This document shows, one piece after another, positions 8,124-15,790 of a stretch of DNA of 64,000 bases (within the stretch, counting starts at the first letter, position 1; the number at the start of each line of letters is the position of its first letter). This DNA is from Kitasatospora viridis. GTDB lineage: Bacteria > Actinomycetota > Actinomycetes > Streptomycetales > Streptomycetaceae. The notes under the pieces are model-generated. The model was not told the origin of the DNA. It was given only the letters and a program-made list of their open reading frames with translations, and did no database searches. The stretch covers positions 4,053,501-4,117,500 of the forward strand of contig NZ_VIWT01000001.1 of assembly GCF_007829815.1 (NCBI RefSeq), written 5' to 3'. Both the position numbers and the translations under genes were made by a program.

Positions 8124-8426
8124 TCAGACGACCAGTTCGCGGGCTTCCAGGTAAGTCCGTACCACTGCCATGCCGTAGACCGGCTGGATCAGCTGCTGAC
8201 CCTTGAAGAACGGCCGGGCGGGTGCGAACCCGGCCGCGACGAGCATTTCGCGGATCTCTGCTATCTCCGCCTCGGAGCGGGCCGTGAAGCGAACCTCCCA
8301 GCCCTTCTTGTACGTCGAACCCCGCTCTCCGGCCCGTCGGGCGGGGTCTGGCCGCCGGACGTATCCGGGCAGCCGGCCCAGGCGCAGCTGGGCCGCGCTA
8401 AGACCTGATGTTTCGTCATATCGCAT
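8124..8426 (-). CDS. Conserved small protein of unknown function
   Basis: 100 aa. The sequence is compact and mixed (GLSAAQLRLGRLPGYVRRPD, then GWEVRFTARSEAEIAEIREML), with no membrane segment or signal peptide. I do not recognise a named domain, but it has normal codon use and its start is supported: TACCAT lies exactly 6 bases before the ATG, the arrangement of a leaderless actinomycete mRNA. It stands alone between the HxlR gene (convergent) and a membrane protein gene. Confidence 0.75.
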   Translation of the reverse strand: MRYDETSGLSAAQLRLGRLPGYVRRPDPARRAGERGSTYKKGWEVRFTARSEAEIAEIREMLVAAGFAPARPFFKGQQLIQPVYGMAVVRTYLEARELVV

Positions 8427-8516
8427 GCCCTGATGGTAGGCAATGCGCGTGGGCCGCTTGGTGCGAGGGAGGAATCCCGCCGAGTGTCCCGGATCACATC
8501 AGGGGCGGACGGGGTT

Positions 8517-9062
8517 TCAGACCGCCGCCGCGCGGGCACGGTCCCGCTCCGCGCCGAGCGCCCGGACGGCGGTCCGCTGGGAGAAGGCGAGCATGGCGAC
8601 GGTGACGGCGGCCATCACGACGGCGAAGACGGCGTGTCCGGCGACACCGTTGACGGCCACGCCGACGGCGGACAGCGCGCCGTGCGCCCCGATCCGCAGC
8701 ACCACCAGCCCGATGGCGATCATCCGGGTCCGCTTGCCCCGCCAGAGCGCGCGGGCCAGCTTGAGCCGGCGGCGCAGCACGGTGAGCGAGAGCGTGATGT
8801 TGACCGCGACCAGCAGCAGGACGACCGGCCAGGCGGCGGGGAAGGCCTTGAGCAGGTCGTAGGTGGCGGCGAAGACCGCCTCGAAGCCGAAGTACCAGGC
8901 GGGCAGCCGCAGCTCGTCGAGGTTCTCGGGCAGCGCGGCCAGGTGCTCGGGCAGCTCGACCCCGCCGGCCTGCCCCTCGACCCCGGTGGCGGCCTGCGGC
9001 TCGCCGATGGTCTCGTCGACGGTCTCGCTGGTGCGCTCGCTGATGCTCTCGGTCATGGTCAT
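8517..9062 (-). CDS. Hypothetical membrane protein
   Basis: 181 aa. An acidic Glu/Thr-rich N-terminus (to about residue 50) is followed by LPAWYFGFEAVFA and three to four predicted membrane helices (near 65-90, 115-135, 135-160), with a basic segment RRRLKLARALWRGKRTR between. The C-terminus is short and basic. No family is recognised. A 16-bp palindrome lies 107 bases upstream and may control it. Confidence 0.7.
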   Translation of the reverse strand: MTMTESISERTSETVDETIGEPQAATGVEGQAGGVELPEHLAALPENLDELRLPAWYFGFEAVFAATYDLLKAFPAAWPVVLLLVAVNITLSLTVLRRRLKLARALWRGKRTRMIAIGLVVLRIGAHGALSAVGVAVNGVAGHAVFAVVMAAVTVAMLAFSQRTAVRALGAERDRARAAAV

Positions 9063-9168
9063 CGTTCTGGTCCCCGTCCTCGCCGGCCCCGCGCCCCTCG
9101 CCCCGCCGGTAGTGGAAATTCTGCTCGGACGGCGGCGGGTCGGGCAGGGCAGCCCATCACCGGTCGCA

Positions 9169-9184
9169 CATGACGGATGTCATG
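9169..9184. promoter_or_regulatory. 16-bp palindrome CATGAC-GGAT-GTCATG in a 298-base intergenic region
   Basis: Perfect 6-bp arms around GGAT, typical of a dimeric regulator site. It lies between the divergent genes at 8517-9062 (minus) and 9361-10404 (plus). The rest of the intergenic region is lower in GC (for example CCAATTACTCCGAATGAG near 9236), consistent with promoters, and a TAACGGTGCGTCAG element is at 9306-9319. Confidence 0.55.
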
Positions 9185-9360
9185 GGCCGCCCGGGGGCGA
9201 GGCATGACTGATCGTCTGATGCAAGGCCAATACGCCCAATTACTCCGAATGAGCGAGGGTATGGAGACTTTAGTGCGGGGACGTCCCGGTTTGACGACGG
9301 TTCCGTAACGGTGCGTCAGTGCATGACTCCGGCGACCGGGTGACGGGGGAGTGTTGTCGC

Positions 9361-10404
9361 ATGAGCTACCAGACGCCCTCCGCCGCCCTGTCCCTCGAAG
9401 AACTGTCCCGCCGTCAGCAGAACGTGATCACCGCAAGTCAGCTGCGCGCCCGGGGAGTTCCGTCCCGCGTGGTGAGCGAGCACTGCCGCCGGGGCGGGCC
9501 GTGGCAGCGCCTGCTGCCCCGGGTGTACCTGCTGCAGACCGGCACCCCGACCCCCGAGCAGCGGATGTGGGCCGCCCTGCTCTACGCGGCGCAGAACGGC
9601 CGGGAGGAGACGAGCGCCGGCGCCGGTGCGGTGATCACCGGCGCGGCGGCCCTCGCGCTCTACGGCTTCGCCGGTGTGCCCAGGCTGCCCGCGGTCACCG
9701 GGGTGCAGGTGCTGGTGCCCCGTCAGCGCCGGCTGCGGGACGCCGGCGAGGTGCGGATCCAGCGCACCGCCCGGGAGCTGCGCGCCACCGACGTGCACGG
9801 GCTGGCCTGCGCGCCGGTGCCCCGCGCGGTGGCGGACGCGCTGCGCGAGTGGACCGACGGCGGGGTGCTGGACGCCGGGCTGCTCGGCGCCGGGGTGCTC
9901 CGCTCGGTGCTGCGCGAGGCGGTGGCGCCGGACGGCCCGGCCGGGGCGCCCGCCTGCACGCCGGCCGAGCTGGTGGCCGAGCTGCGGGAGGCCGAACTGC
10001 TCGGCGAGCCGCGGATCCGGGCGGCGGTGGACGAGCTGCTGGCCGCCGAGCGGGACGCGGTGCTCGGCGCTCTGCTGGACCTGGCGGCGGCCGAGCTGCT
10101 GCCGCTGCCGCTGGTCGGCCCGGAGCTGCGGATGCGCGGCGGCACCTTCGTCGCGGTGCCGGACGTCTACTGGCCCGAGCAGGGCGTGGCGGTCGAGCTG
10201 GACTCGGCGCTGCGCTGCGTCAGCGAGGGCGAGGAGGCCTGGGTGCGGGCCGGCCAGCACCGGATGGAGTACCTGGGGGTGCGGGTGGTGCACCTGACCG
10301 GGGCGCGGCTGGCGGCCGACGAGGCCGGGGTGGCCGAGCAGCTGCGCGAGGCGCTGGCCGACGGCGGCACCGACCTGGTCGAGCTGCTGCTCACCGAGGG
10401 CTGA
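9361..10404 (+). CDS. AbiEi-antitoxin-like/DUF559-nuclease-like protein
   Basis: 347 aa, ATG behind GGGGGAGTG. The N-terminal about 100 residues are winged-helix-like (LEELSRRQQNVITASQLRARGV, RRGGPWQRLLPRVYLLQTG), the pattern of AbiEi antitoxin N-domains. The C-terminus (FVAVPDVYWPEQGVAVELDS, then GQHRMEYLGVRVVHLT) resembles the PD-(D/E)xK core of DUF559/Vsr-type nucleases; the Lys expected after the Glu is not obvious. Such proteins are common orphans in actinobacteria. No AbiEii nucleotidyltransferase toxin lies nearby, so a toxin-antitoxin role is not supported. Confidence 0.75.
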   Translation: MSYQTPSAALSLEELSRRQQNVITASQLRARGVPSRVVSEHCRRGGPWQRLLPRVYLLQTGTPTPEQRMWAALLYAAQNGREETSAGAGAVITGAAALALYGFAGVPRLPAVTGVQVLVPRQRRLRDAGEVRIQRTARELRATDVHGLACAPVPRAVADALREWTDGGVLDAGLLGAGVLRSVLREAVAPDGPAGAPACTPAELVAELREAELLGEPRIRAAVDELLAAERDAVLGALLDLAAAELLPLPLVGPELRMRGGTFVAVPDVYWPEQGVAVELDSALRCVSEGEEAWVRAGQHRMEYLGVRVVHLTGARLAADEAGVAEQLREALADGGTDLVELLLTEG

Positions 10405-10504
10405 CCCCTGACCACCTGACCGCTAGACCACCCGACTACCTGACCACCCGACAGCCTGACTGTCCGTCAGGCCCCGTCGACCCAGTCCCGTCGACCCAGT
10501 CCCG

Positions 10505-11092
10505 TCACCCCAGCACCGGCTCCCCGCTCAGCTCCACGCCGGCCGCCCGCAGCTGCTCCAGCGCGGCGGCCGTGGTCCCGGCCGCGACGCCCGCCGTCAG
10601 GTCGAGCAGCACCCGGGTGGCGAACCCCTCCCGCACCGCGTCCAGCGCGGTGGCCCGCACGCAGTGGTCGGTGGCGATGCCGACCAGGTCCACCGCGTCG
10701 ATCCCGCGCTCCCGCAGCCAGGCGGCGAGCGTCTCCCCGTGCTCGTCGAACCCCTCGAACCCGCTGTAGGCGGCCGCGTGGGCGCCCTTGGAGAAGACCG
10801 CCTCGATCGCCCCGGAGGTGACGGAGGGGGCGAAGTTGGGGTGGAAGCCGACCCCCTCGGTGCCGGCCACGCAGTGCGGCGGCCAGGTGTTCTCGAAGTC
10901 CGGCGCGGCCGAGAAGTGCTCGCCCGGGTCCAGGTGGTGGTCCCGGGTGGCGATCACGTGCCGGTACGCGCCGTGCTCGGTGGCGATCCACTCGGTGATC
11001 GCGGCCGCCACCTCGGCGCCGCCGGTGACGGGCAGGCTCCCGCCCTCGCAGAAGTCGTTCTGCACATCGATGACGATCAGGGCCCGGGACAT
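10505..11092 (-). CDS. pncA: Nicotinamidase/pyrazinamidase
   Basis: 195 aa. It deamidates nicotinamide to nicotinate in NAD salvage (and activates pyrazinamide). The catalytic triad is Asp9 (IDVQNDF), Lys102 (FSKG) and Cys144 (TDHCV). The metal ligands match Mycobacterium PncA: Asp51, His53, His59 and His73. Length is typical. It lies 150 bases downstream of pncB in the same direction, so both steps from nicotinamide to nicotinate mononucleotide are encoded together. Confidence 0.95.
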   Translation of the reverse strand: MSRALIVIDVQNDFCEGGSLPVTGGAEVAAAITEWIATEHGAYRHVIATRDHHLDPGEHFSAAPDFENTWPPHCVAGTEGVGFHPNFAPSVTSGAIEAVFSKGAHAAAYSGFEGFDEHGETLAAWLRERGIDAVDLVGIATDHCVRATALDAVREGFATRVLLDLTAGVAAGTTAAALEQLRAAGVELSGEPVLG

Positions 11093-11242
11093 GGCGTGCT
11101 TCCTCGTGGTTTTGACGGTGGTGCCGGCGGCTCGGCCTCGACGGCCTGGGGAGTGTGGCCACTCTAGGGAGTACCGGTGGAGGGGGGAAGGGGCGACCCG
11201 CGGCTGCCGTCCCCTGTGCGGCAGCCGCGGGAGTCCGACGCC

Positions 11243-12598
11243 CTACCCGAGGACGAGCTCGGTGGGCAGCACCGGCTCGCCGCGGGAGAGCTGGGTGGCG
11301 GAGAGCGGCAGTCCGGCCACGGCCCGCCGGTGGCGTTCCCGGACGGCGGCCAGCGGCTCCCGGCCGACCGGCTCGCCGCCGCGCACCAGCGGCACCTGGA
11401 GCAGCCGGTCGGCCAGCTCCGCGGGCACCTCGCCGGTGCCGACCACCTCGGCCTCGGCCACCCCGTCGGCGTCGAGCCGGCGGGCCGCCCACTTGCGCCC
11501 GCCCAGGCTGCTCTTGGCCCCGGCGGAGCGCTTGGCCACCGGCACCAGCGGCGCGTCCGGGTCGGCCGAGGCGGCCCGGGCGACCAGCTTGTAGACCATC
11601 GCGCAGGTCGGGTGCCCGCTGCCGGTGACCAGGCTGGTGCCCACCCCGTAGCCGTCCACCGGCGCGGCGGCGAGCGCGGCGATGGCGTACTCGTCCAGGT
11701 CGGAGGTGACGATGATCCGGGTCTGCCGGGCGCCCAGGTCGTCGAGTTGGCGGCGGACCCGGTGGGCCAGCAGGGTCAGGTCGCCGGAGTCGATCCGCAC
11801 CGCGCCCAGCTCGGGCCCGGCCACCTCGACGGCGGTGCGGACCGCCTCGGCCAGGTCGTAGGTGTCGACCAGGAGGGTGGTCCCGGTGCCCATCGAGGCG
11901 ATCTGGGCGGTGAAGGCGTCCTTCTCGGTGTCGTGCAGCAGGGTGAAGGCGTGCGCGGCGGTGCCGGTGGTCGGGATGCCGTGCGAGAAGCCGGCCTGCA
12001 GGTCGGAGGTGGCGGCGAAGCCGGCGACGTAGGCCGCCCGGGCGGCGGCCACCGCGGCGCTCTCGTGCGCCCGCCGGGCCCCCATCTCGATGCACGGCCG
12101 CTCCCCTGCGGCGGCCGTCATCCGGGAGGCCGCGGCGGCCACCGCGGAGTCGAAGTTGAGGATGGAGAGGATCACCGTCTCCAGGATCACCGCCTCCGCG
12201 AAGCTGCCCTCGACGGTCAGCAGCGGGGAGCCGGGGAAGTAGACCTCGCCCTCCGGGTAGCCGGTGACGTCGCCGGTGAAGCGGTAGTCGGCGAGCCAGC
12301 GCAGGGTCGGCTCGTCCACCACCCGCTGGTCCGCGAGCCAGTCCAACTGGGCGGTGTCGAAGCGGAAGTTCGCGATCGCGTCGAGTACCCGTCCGGTGCC
12401 GGCCAGCACGCCGTAGCGGCGCCCGTCGGGCAGCCGGCGGGTGAAGACCTCGAAGACCGAGCGCCGGTGCGCGGCGCCGCTGCGCAGCGCGGCCTGCAGC
12501 ATGGTCAACTCGTAGCGGTCGGTGAGCAGCGCCGTGGAGGCGGCAGCCGACAGGGTGGGCGCGACGGAGGGTCCCGCCGCCATTGCCTTGGCGTCCAT
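11243..12598 (-). CDS. pncB: Nicotinate phosphoribosyltransferase
   Basis: 451 aa. It condenses nicotinate with PRPP to form nicotinate mononucleotide. Recognisable segments are LLTDRYELTMLQAALRSG at the N-terminus, the FNFD-like SILNFDSAVAAAASRMTAAAG helix, SHGIPTTGTAAHAFTLLHD, VDTYDLAEAVRTAVEVAG and VRIDSGDL (phosphate binding). The start ATG is followed by an Ala-rich leader. A CGTCA/TGACG dyad sits 25 bases upstream in the intergenic region shared with clpS and could hold a NAD-responsive regulator. Confidence 0.95.
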   Translation of the reverse strand: MDAKAMAAGPSVAPTLSAAASTALLTDRYELTMLQAALRSGAAHRRSVFEVFTRRLPDGRRYGVLAGTGRVLDAIANFRFDTAQLDWLADQRVVDEPTLRWLADYRFTGDVTGYPEGEVYFPGSPLLTVEGSFAEAVILETVILSILNFDSAVAAAASRMTAAAGERPCIEMGARRAHESAAVAAARAAYVAGFAATSDLQAGFSHGIPTTGTAAHAFTLLHDTEKDAFTAQIASMGTGTTLLVDTYDLAEAVRTAVEVAGPELGAVRIDSGDLTLLAHRVRRQLDDLGARQTRIIVTSDLDEYAIAALAAAPVDGYGVGTSLVTGSGHPTCAMVYKLVARAASADPDAPLVPVAKRSAGAKSSLGGRKWAARRLDADGVAEAEVVGTGEVPAELADRLLQVPLVRGGEPVGREPLAAVRERHRRAVAGLPLSATQLSRGEPVLPTELVLG

Positions 12599-12622
12599 GA
12601 GGATGATGCTACTACCACTTAG

Positions 12623-12635
12623 CGTCAGTTTGACG
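12623..12635. promoter_or_regulatory. Dyad CGTCA-GTT-TGACG upstream of pncB
   Basis: A 13-bp inverted repeat in the 143-base region between pncB (minus) and clpS (plus). It is 25 bases before the pncB ATG, where an operator would block transcription. Whether it is an NrtR/NiaR-type NAD-repressor site is a guess; I cannot compare it with known boxes. Confidence 0.45.
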
Positions 12636-12741
12636 ATTTGTGCGGCCGAACGCCGGGTCGGGATCGCTCCCGGGTCCCTCGGATGGCAGCATGGGAGGTC
12701 AGAGAGTCCCTGACCGCACCCCCTTGTGAGGAGAGCCCGCC

Positions 12742-13035
12742 GTGAGTGTCGCGCCGGCCGAGATCGAACGCCCCGAGGCCGAGAGCCTCCCGGTGGCGGA
12801 GCCGGACACGCCGTGGGTCACGATCGTCCACAACGATCCGGTCAACCTGATGAGTTACGTGCTCTACGTGTTCCAGGCCTACTTCGGCTACCCGAAGGAG
12901 AAGGCCCGCAAGCTGATGATGGACGTGCACACCCGGGGCCGCGCGGTGGTCTCCAGCGGCACCCGCGAGGAGATGGAGCGGGACGTCCAGGCGATGCACG
13001 GCTACGGCCTGTGGGCCACCCTGCAGCACGACTGA
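12742..13035 (+). CDS. clpS: ATP-dependent Clp protease adaptor ClpS
   Basis: 97 aa, GTG start with GTGAGGAGAG upstream. ClpS hands N-degron substrates to ClpC/ClpA. The core motif is intact: TIVHNDPVNLMSYVLYVFQAYFG, with the Asn-Asp that binds the substrate alpha-amino group, then MMDVHTRGRAVVSSGTREEME, which contains the metal/His site. The C-terminus HGYGLWATLQHD is typical. A DUF2017 gene follows, the usual actinobacterial pair. Confidence 0.95.
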   Translation: MSVAPAEIERPEAESLPVAEPDTPWVTIVHNDPVNLMSYVLYVFQAYFGYPKEKARKLMMDVHTRGRAVVSSGTREEMERDVQAMHGYGLWATLQHD

Positions 13036-13118
13036 CAGACTCTCACCCCACTCCGATCGATCGACGACCGATCGACGACAGATCGACAGAGAAGCGAACC
13101 GGGACGGTAGTTGCACTG

Positions 13119-13697
13119 ATGGCTGGGATGTTCGAGCGGACCCGAGAAGGCGGCACGGCGATCGCACTCGACGAGGTGGAGGCCGACATCCTCCGCTCGC
13201 TGGAAGTGCAGATGCTGGAGCTCATCGGCCCCGGCCCGGTCGACGAGCCCGACCAGGACCCGCTGGCCGCGCTCTTCGCCGAGGGCCCCACCGAGGCCCC
13301 GGCCGACCCGGCACTGGCCCGGCTCTTCCCCGACGCCTACGGCGAGCCCGGCGAGTCGGCCGACGCACAGACCAAGGCCTTCGCCGGCGAGTTCCGCCGC
13401 TACACCGAGCTGGACCTGCGGGCCCGCAAGCGTGAGGACGCGCTGCACGTGGTCCGCGCACTCGACAGCCTGGGCGGCAGGGGCGGGGTGCTGGAGCCGA
13501 CCGGCGAGGAGCGGATGCGCTGGCTCGGCGCGCTCAACGACCTGCGGCTGACCATGGGAGTGCGGCTGGAGGTCGTTGAGGAGGACGAGGGCGGGCTCTA
13601 CCAACTCCCCGACGGCGACGAGCGCAAGCCCTTGGTGATGGCCTACCTCTGGCTCGGCGCGATGCAGGAGTCGCTGCTGGAGGCGATGGCCGGCTGA
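13119..13697 (+). CDS. DUF2017 family protein
   Basis: 192 aa. DUF2017 proteins are actinobacterial, of unknown function, and nearly always encoded next to clpS, suggesting a link to regulated proteolysis. Features seen: MFERTREGGTAIALDEVEADILRSL near the N-terminus, an acidic loop, FRRYTELDLRARKREDALHVVRAL and a C-terminal YLWLGAMQESLLEAM helix. The start could also be the ATG three codons later. The 83-base gap from clpS carries three imperfect GATCGACGACC repeats (13056-13088). Confidence 0.85.
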   Translation: MAGMFERTREGGTAIALDEVEADILRSLEVQMLELIGPGPVDEPDQDPLAALFAEGPTEAPADPALARLFPDAYGEPGESADAQTKAFAGEFRRYTELDLRARKREDALHVVRALDSLGGRGGVLEPTGEERMRWLGALNDLRLTMGVRLEVVEEDEGGLYQLPDGDERKPLVMAYLWLGAMQESLLEAMAG

Positions 13698-13738
13698 GGC
13701 CCTCGGGGGCGGCGAACGGCTGCCCCTATCCTGGCCGC

Positions 13739-14161
13739 ATGCTCACCATCACCCGAGAACTGCGCGACGCGATCGTCGCCCACGCCCGCGCCGACCACCC
13801 GGACGAGGCCTGCGGGGTGGTCGCCGGACCGGCCGGCACCGACCGCCCGGAGCGGTTCATCCCGATGCTGAACGCGGCCCGCTCGCCCACCTTCTACGAG
13901 TTCGACTCGCAGGACCTGCTGAAGCTCTACCGCGACATGGACGACCGGGACGAGGAGCCGGTGGTGGTCTACCACTCGCACACCGCCACCGAGGCCTACC
14001 CCTCGCGCACCGACGTCAGCTACGCCTCCGAGCCCAACGCGCACTACGTGCTGGTGTCCACGGCGGAGGGCACCGGGCCGGAGGACCCCTACCAGTTCCG
14101 CTCGTTCCGAATCGTGGACGGTGTGATCACCGAGGAGGACGTGACGGTCGTCGAGGCCTGA
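13739..14161 (+). CDS. mec: JAMM/MPN metalloprotease, Mec-like (acts on CysO-cysteine)
   Basis: 140 aa. The JAMM zinc motif is exact: Glu23 and His79-x-His81-x7-Ser89-x2-Asp92 (YHSHTATEAYPSRTD). In Mycobacterium, Mec releases cysteine from the CysO-cysteine adduct made by CysM. Here it is followed by cysO and cysM, supporting that role. The gene appears leaderless: TATCCT ends 6 bases before the ATG. Because this CysO has a two-residue C-terminal extension, the protease may also mature CysO, as QbsD does for QbsE. Confidence 0.9.
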   Translation: MLTITRELRDAIVAHARADHPDEACGVVAGPAGTDRPERFIPMLNAARSPTFYEFDSQDLLKLYRDMDDRDEEPVVVYHSHTATEAYPSRTDVSYASEPNAHYVLVSTAEGTGPEDPYQFRSFRIVDGVITEEDVTVVEA

Positions 14162-14295
14162 GCGGCTGGTCGGCGGGCCGATCAGCCGGCCCGCCGGCCC
14201 CTCGGGCTCCATTCGGACGACCGGGGAGTCCCAGATGCCGACACGAAAGCTTCCGAACAGTGAGACGGGCATGGAGGATCCGGGCCGGGAATCTA

Positions 14296-14301
14296 TACGA
14301 T
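14296..14301 (+). promoter_or_regulatory. -10 (TACGAT) of the cys leader transcript
   Basis: TACGAT ends exactly 6 bases before the ATG of the leader peptide, predicting a leaderless mRNA that starts at or next to that codon. The 147 bases between mec and the leader contain no other gene. Confidence 0.6.
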
Positions 14302-14307
14302 GAGCCC

Positions 14308-14412
14308 ATGCGTTCCGTCGATGTGAGCATCCAGGCCCCGGGCATCCGCCTCGTGGCGCGCCTGCACATCGATCTGTGCCGGCACGCCGCGGCCATCTGT
14401 CGCGACGCCTGA
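14308..14412 (+). CDS. Cysteine-containing leader peptide upstream of cysO-cysM
   Basis: 34 aa ending LHIDLCRHAAAICRDA, with Cys24 (TGC) and Cys31 (TGT). The RLHIDLxRxxxAxC pattern matches short leader peptides found upstream of sulfur-metabolism genes in streptomycetes; in mycobacteria, cysteine-rich small ORFs attenuate downstream genes in response to cysteine supply. It is leaderless by its promoter spacing and ends 106 bases before cysO. Stalling at the Cys codons when cysteine is scarce would plausibly allow transcription into cysO-cysM. It is too short for standard gene calling and easily missed. Confidence 0.75.
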   Translation: MRSVDVSIQAPGIRLVARLHIDLCRHAAAICRDA

Positions 14413-14518
14413 GCCGCCGCCGCCCGACCACCGGGCAGCCGGCACCGCGCCCGCCCCACCCCAACCCCGTCGCGCCGCGCGCCTGCGGCCCCACCACGAC
14501 CTGCCCAGGAGCACCGCC
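14413..14518 (+). promoter_or_regulatory. C-rich leader between leader peptide and cysO (possible Rho-type attenuator)
   Basis: 106 bases, with long G-poor C-rich runs (for example CGCCCGCCCCACCCCAACCC near 14446-14465), as expected of a Rho-utilisation site, and then a CCAGGAG ribosome site for cysO. No simple intrinsic terminator is visible. Inference: translation of the leader peptide governs exposure of this tract. Confidence 0.4.
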
Positions 14519-14797
14519 ATGGCCATCGAGGTCCGCATCCCGACCATCCTCCGCAGCTACACCGACGGCGCCAAGGCCGTCGACGGCGCCGGCGCCAGCC
14601 TCGGCGAGCTGATCGCCGACCTGGATGTCCGTCACCCGGGCATCGCCGCCCGCCTGCTGGACAACGGTGAGCTGCGCCGCTTCGTCAACGTCTACCTGAA
14701 CGACGAGGACGTCCGCTTCCTGGAGGGCATCGGCACCGGCCTCAAGGACGGCGACAGCGTCACGATCCTCCCGGCCGTGGCCGGCGGCTCGAAGTAA
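14519..14797 (+). CDS. cysO: Sulfur-carrier protein CysO (ThiS/MoaD fold)
   Basis: 92 aa. It carries sulfur as a C-terminal thiocarboxylate for cysteine synthesis. It starts EVRIPTILRSYTDGAKAV, has FVNVYLNDEDVRFL and ends DGDSVTILPAVAGGSK, very like Mycobacterium CysO. In the mycobacterial protein the chain ends at Gly-Gly; here Ser-Lys follow, so the tail must be trimmed before thiocarboxylation, or Gly-Gly is not terminal. The upstream JAMM protease is a natural candidate for that cut. The stop overlaps the cysM ATG by one base. Confidence 0.92.
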   Translation: MAIEVRIPTILRSYTDGAKAVDGAGASLGELIADLDVRHPGIAARLLDNGELRRFVNVYLNDEDVRFLEGIGTGLKDGDSVTILPAVAGGSK

Positions 14798-15765
14798 TGC
14801 GCTACGACAGCCCGATCGAAGCCGTCGGCAACACCCCGCTGGTCCGGCTGCCCCGGCTCTCCGCGGCGATCCCCGGCAACGAGTCGGGCCAGGTGTCGCT
14901 CTGGGCCAAGCTGGAGGACCGCAACCCGACCGGCTCGATCAAGGACCGCCCGGCCCTGCACATGATCGAGCGGGCCGAGGCGGCCGGCCGGCTCACCCCG
15001 GGCTGCACCGTGCTGGAGCCCACCAGCGGCAACACCGGCATCTCGCTCGCCATGGCGGCCAAGCTCAAGGGCTACCGGATGGTGTGCGTGATGCCGGAGA
15101 ACACCAGCGAGGAGCGGCGCGAGCTGCTCCGGATGTGGGGCGCCGAGATCATCTCCTCGCCCGCCGCCGGCGGCTCCAACACCGCGGTGCGGGTGGCCAA
15201 GGAGCTGGCCGCCGAGCACCCGGACTGGGTGATGCTCTACCAGTACGGCAACCCGGACAACGCCGGCGCGCACTACGCCGGCACCGGCCCGGAGATCCTC
15301 GCCGACCTGCCCACCGTCACCCACTTCGTGGCCGGCCTCGGCACCACCGGCACCCTGATGGGCGTCGGCCGGTACCTGCGCGAGAAGGTGCCGGGCGTGA
15401 AGATCGTGGCCGCCGAACCGCGCTACGACGACCTGGTCTACGGCCTGCGCAACCTCGACGAGGGCTTCGTGCCCGAGCTCTACGACGCCGAGGTGCTCAC
15501 CACCCGGTTCAGCGTCGGCTCCGCCGACTCGGTGCGGCGCACCCGCGAGCTGCTCGCCGAGGAGGGCATCTTCGCCGGTGTCTCCACCGGCGCCATCCTG
15601 CACGCGGCGCTCGGCGCCGGCCGCCGCGCCGCCGAGGCGGGCGAGCGGGCCGACATCGTCTTCGTGGTGCCGGACGGCGGCTGGAAGTACCTGTCCACCG
15701 GCATCTACACCGCCGAGACCACCGAGCAGGCGGTCGAGGCGCTGCGCGGCCAGCTCTGGGCCTGA
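14797..15765 (+). CDS. cysM: O-phosphoserine/CysO-dependent cysteine synthase CysM
   Basis: 322 aa PLP enzyme. Lys49 (PTGSIKDRPA) is the Schiff-base lysine, TSGNTGIS (77-84) the substrate loop, and GLGTTGTLMG the phosphate-binding loop. It adds the CysO thiocarboxylate sulfur to an aminoacrylate intermediate, giving CysO-cysteine, which Mec hydrolyses. The C-terminal GGWKYLSTGIYT is the CysM-type active-site lid. Translational coupling to cysO (TAATG) supports the carrier-dependent route rather than sulfide use. Confidence 0.94.
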   Translation: MRYDSPIEAVGNTPLVRLPRLSAAIPGNESGQVSLWAKLEDRNPTGSIKDRPALHMIERAEAAGRLTPGCTVLEPTSGNTGISLAMAAKLKGYRMVCVMPENTSEERRELLRMWGAEIISSPAAGGSNTAVRVAKELAAEHPDWVMLYQYGNPDNAGAHYAGTGPEILADLPTVTHFVAGLGTTGTLMGVGRYLREKVPGVKIVAAEPRYDDLVYGLRNLDEGFVPELYDAEVLTTRFSVGSADSVRRTRELLAEEGIFAGVSTGAILHAALGAGRRAAEAGERADIVFVVPDGGWKYLSTGIYTAETTEQAVEALRGQLWA

Positions 15766-15778
15766 TCAGGCTTCAGTC

Positions 15779-15790
15779 GACGCACCGTCA
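15779..15790 (-). repeat. TGACGGTGCGTC dispersed element, copy 1
   Basis: Exact copy on the minus strand. Its TGA is the stop codon of the PemK-like gene. See the finding on this element. Confidence 0.7.

Noticed and set aside
9361..10404. AbiE toxin-antitoxin system
   Set aside because: Only an AbiEi-like N-terminal domain is present; no AbiEii nucleotidyltransferase gene is next to it.
13056..13088. GATCGACGACC repeats between clpS and DUF2017 as an operator
   Set aside because: The copies are imperfect and lie within an apparent operon; low-complexity GATCGA sequence is a simpler explanation.
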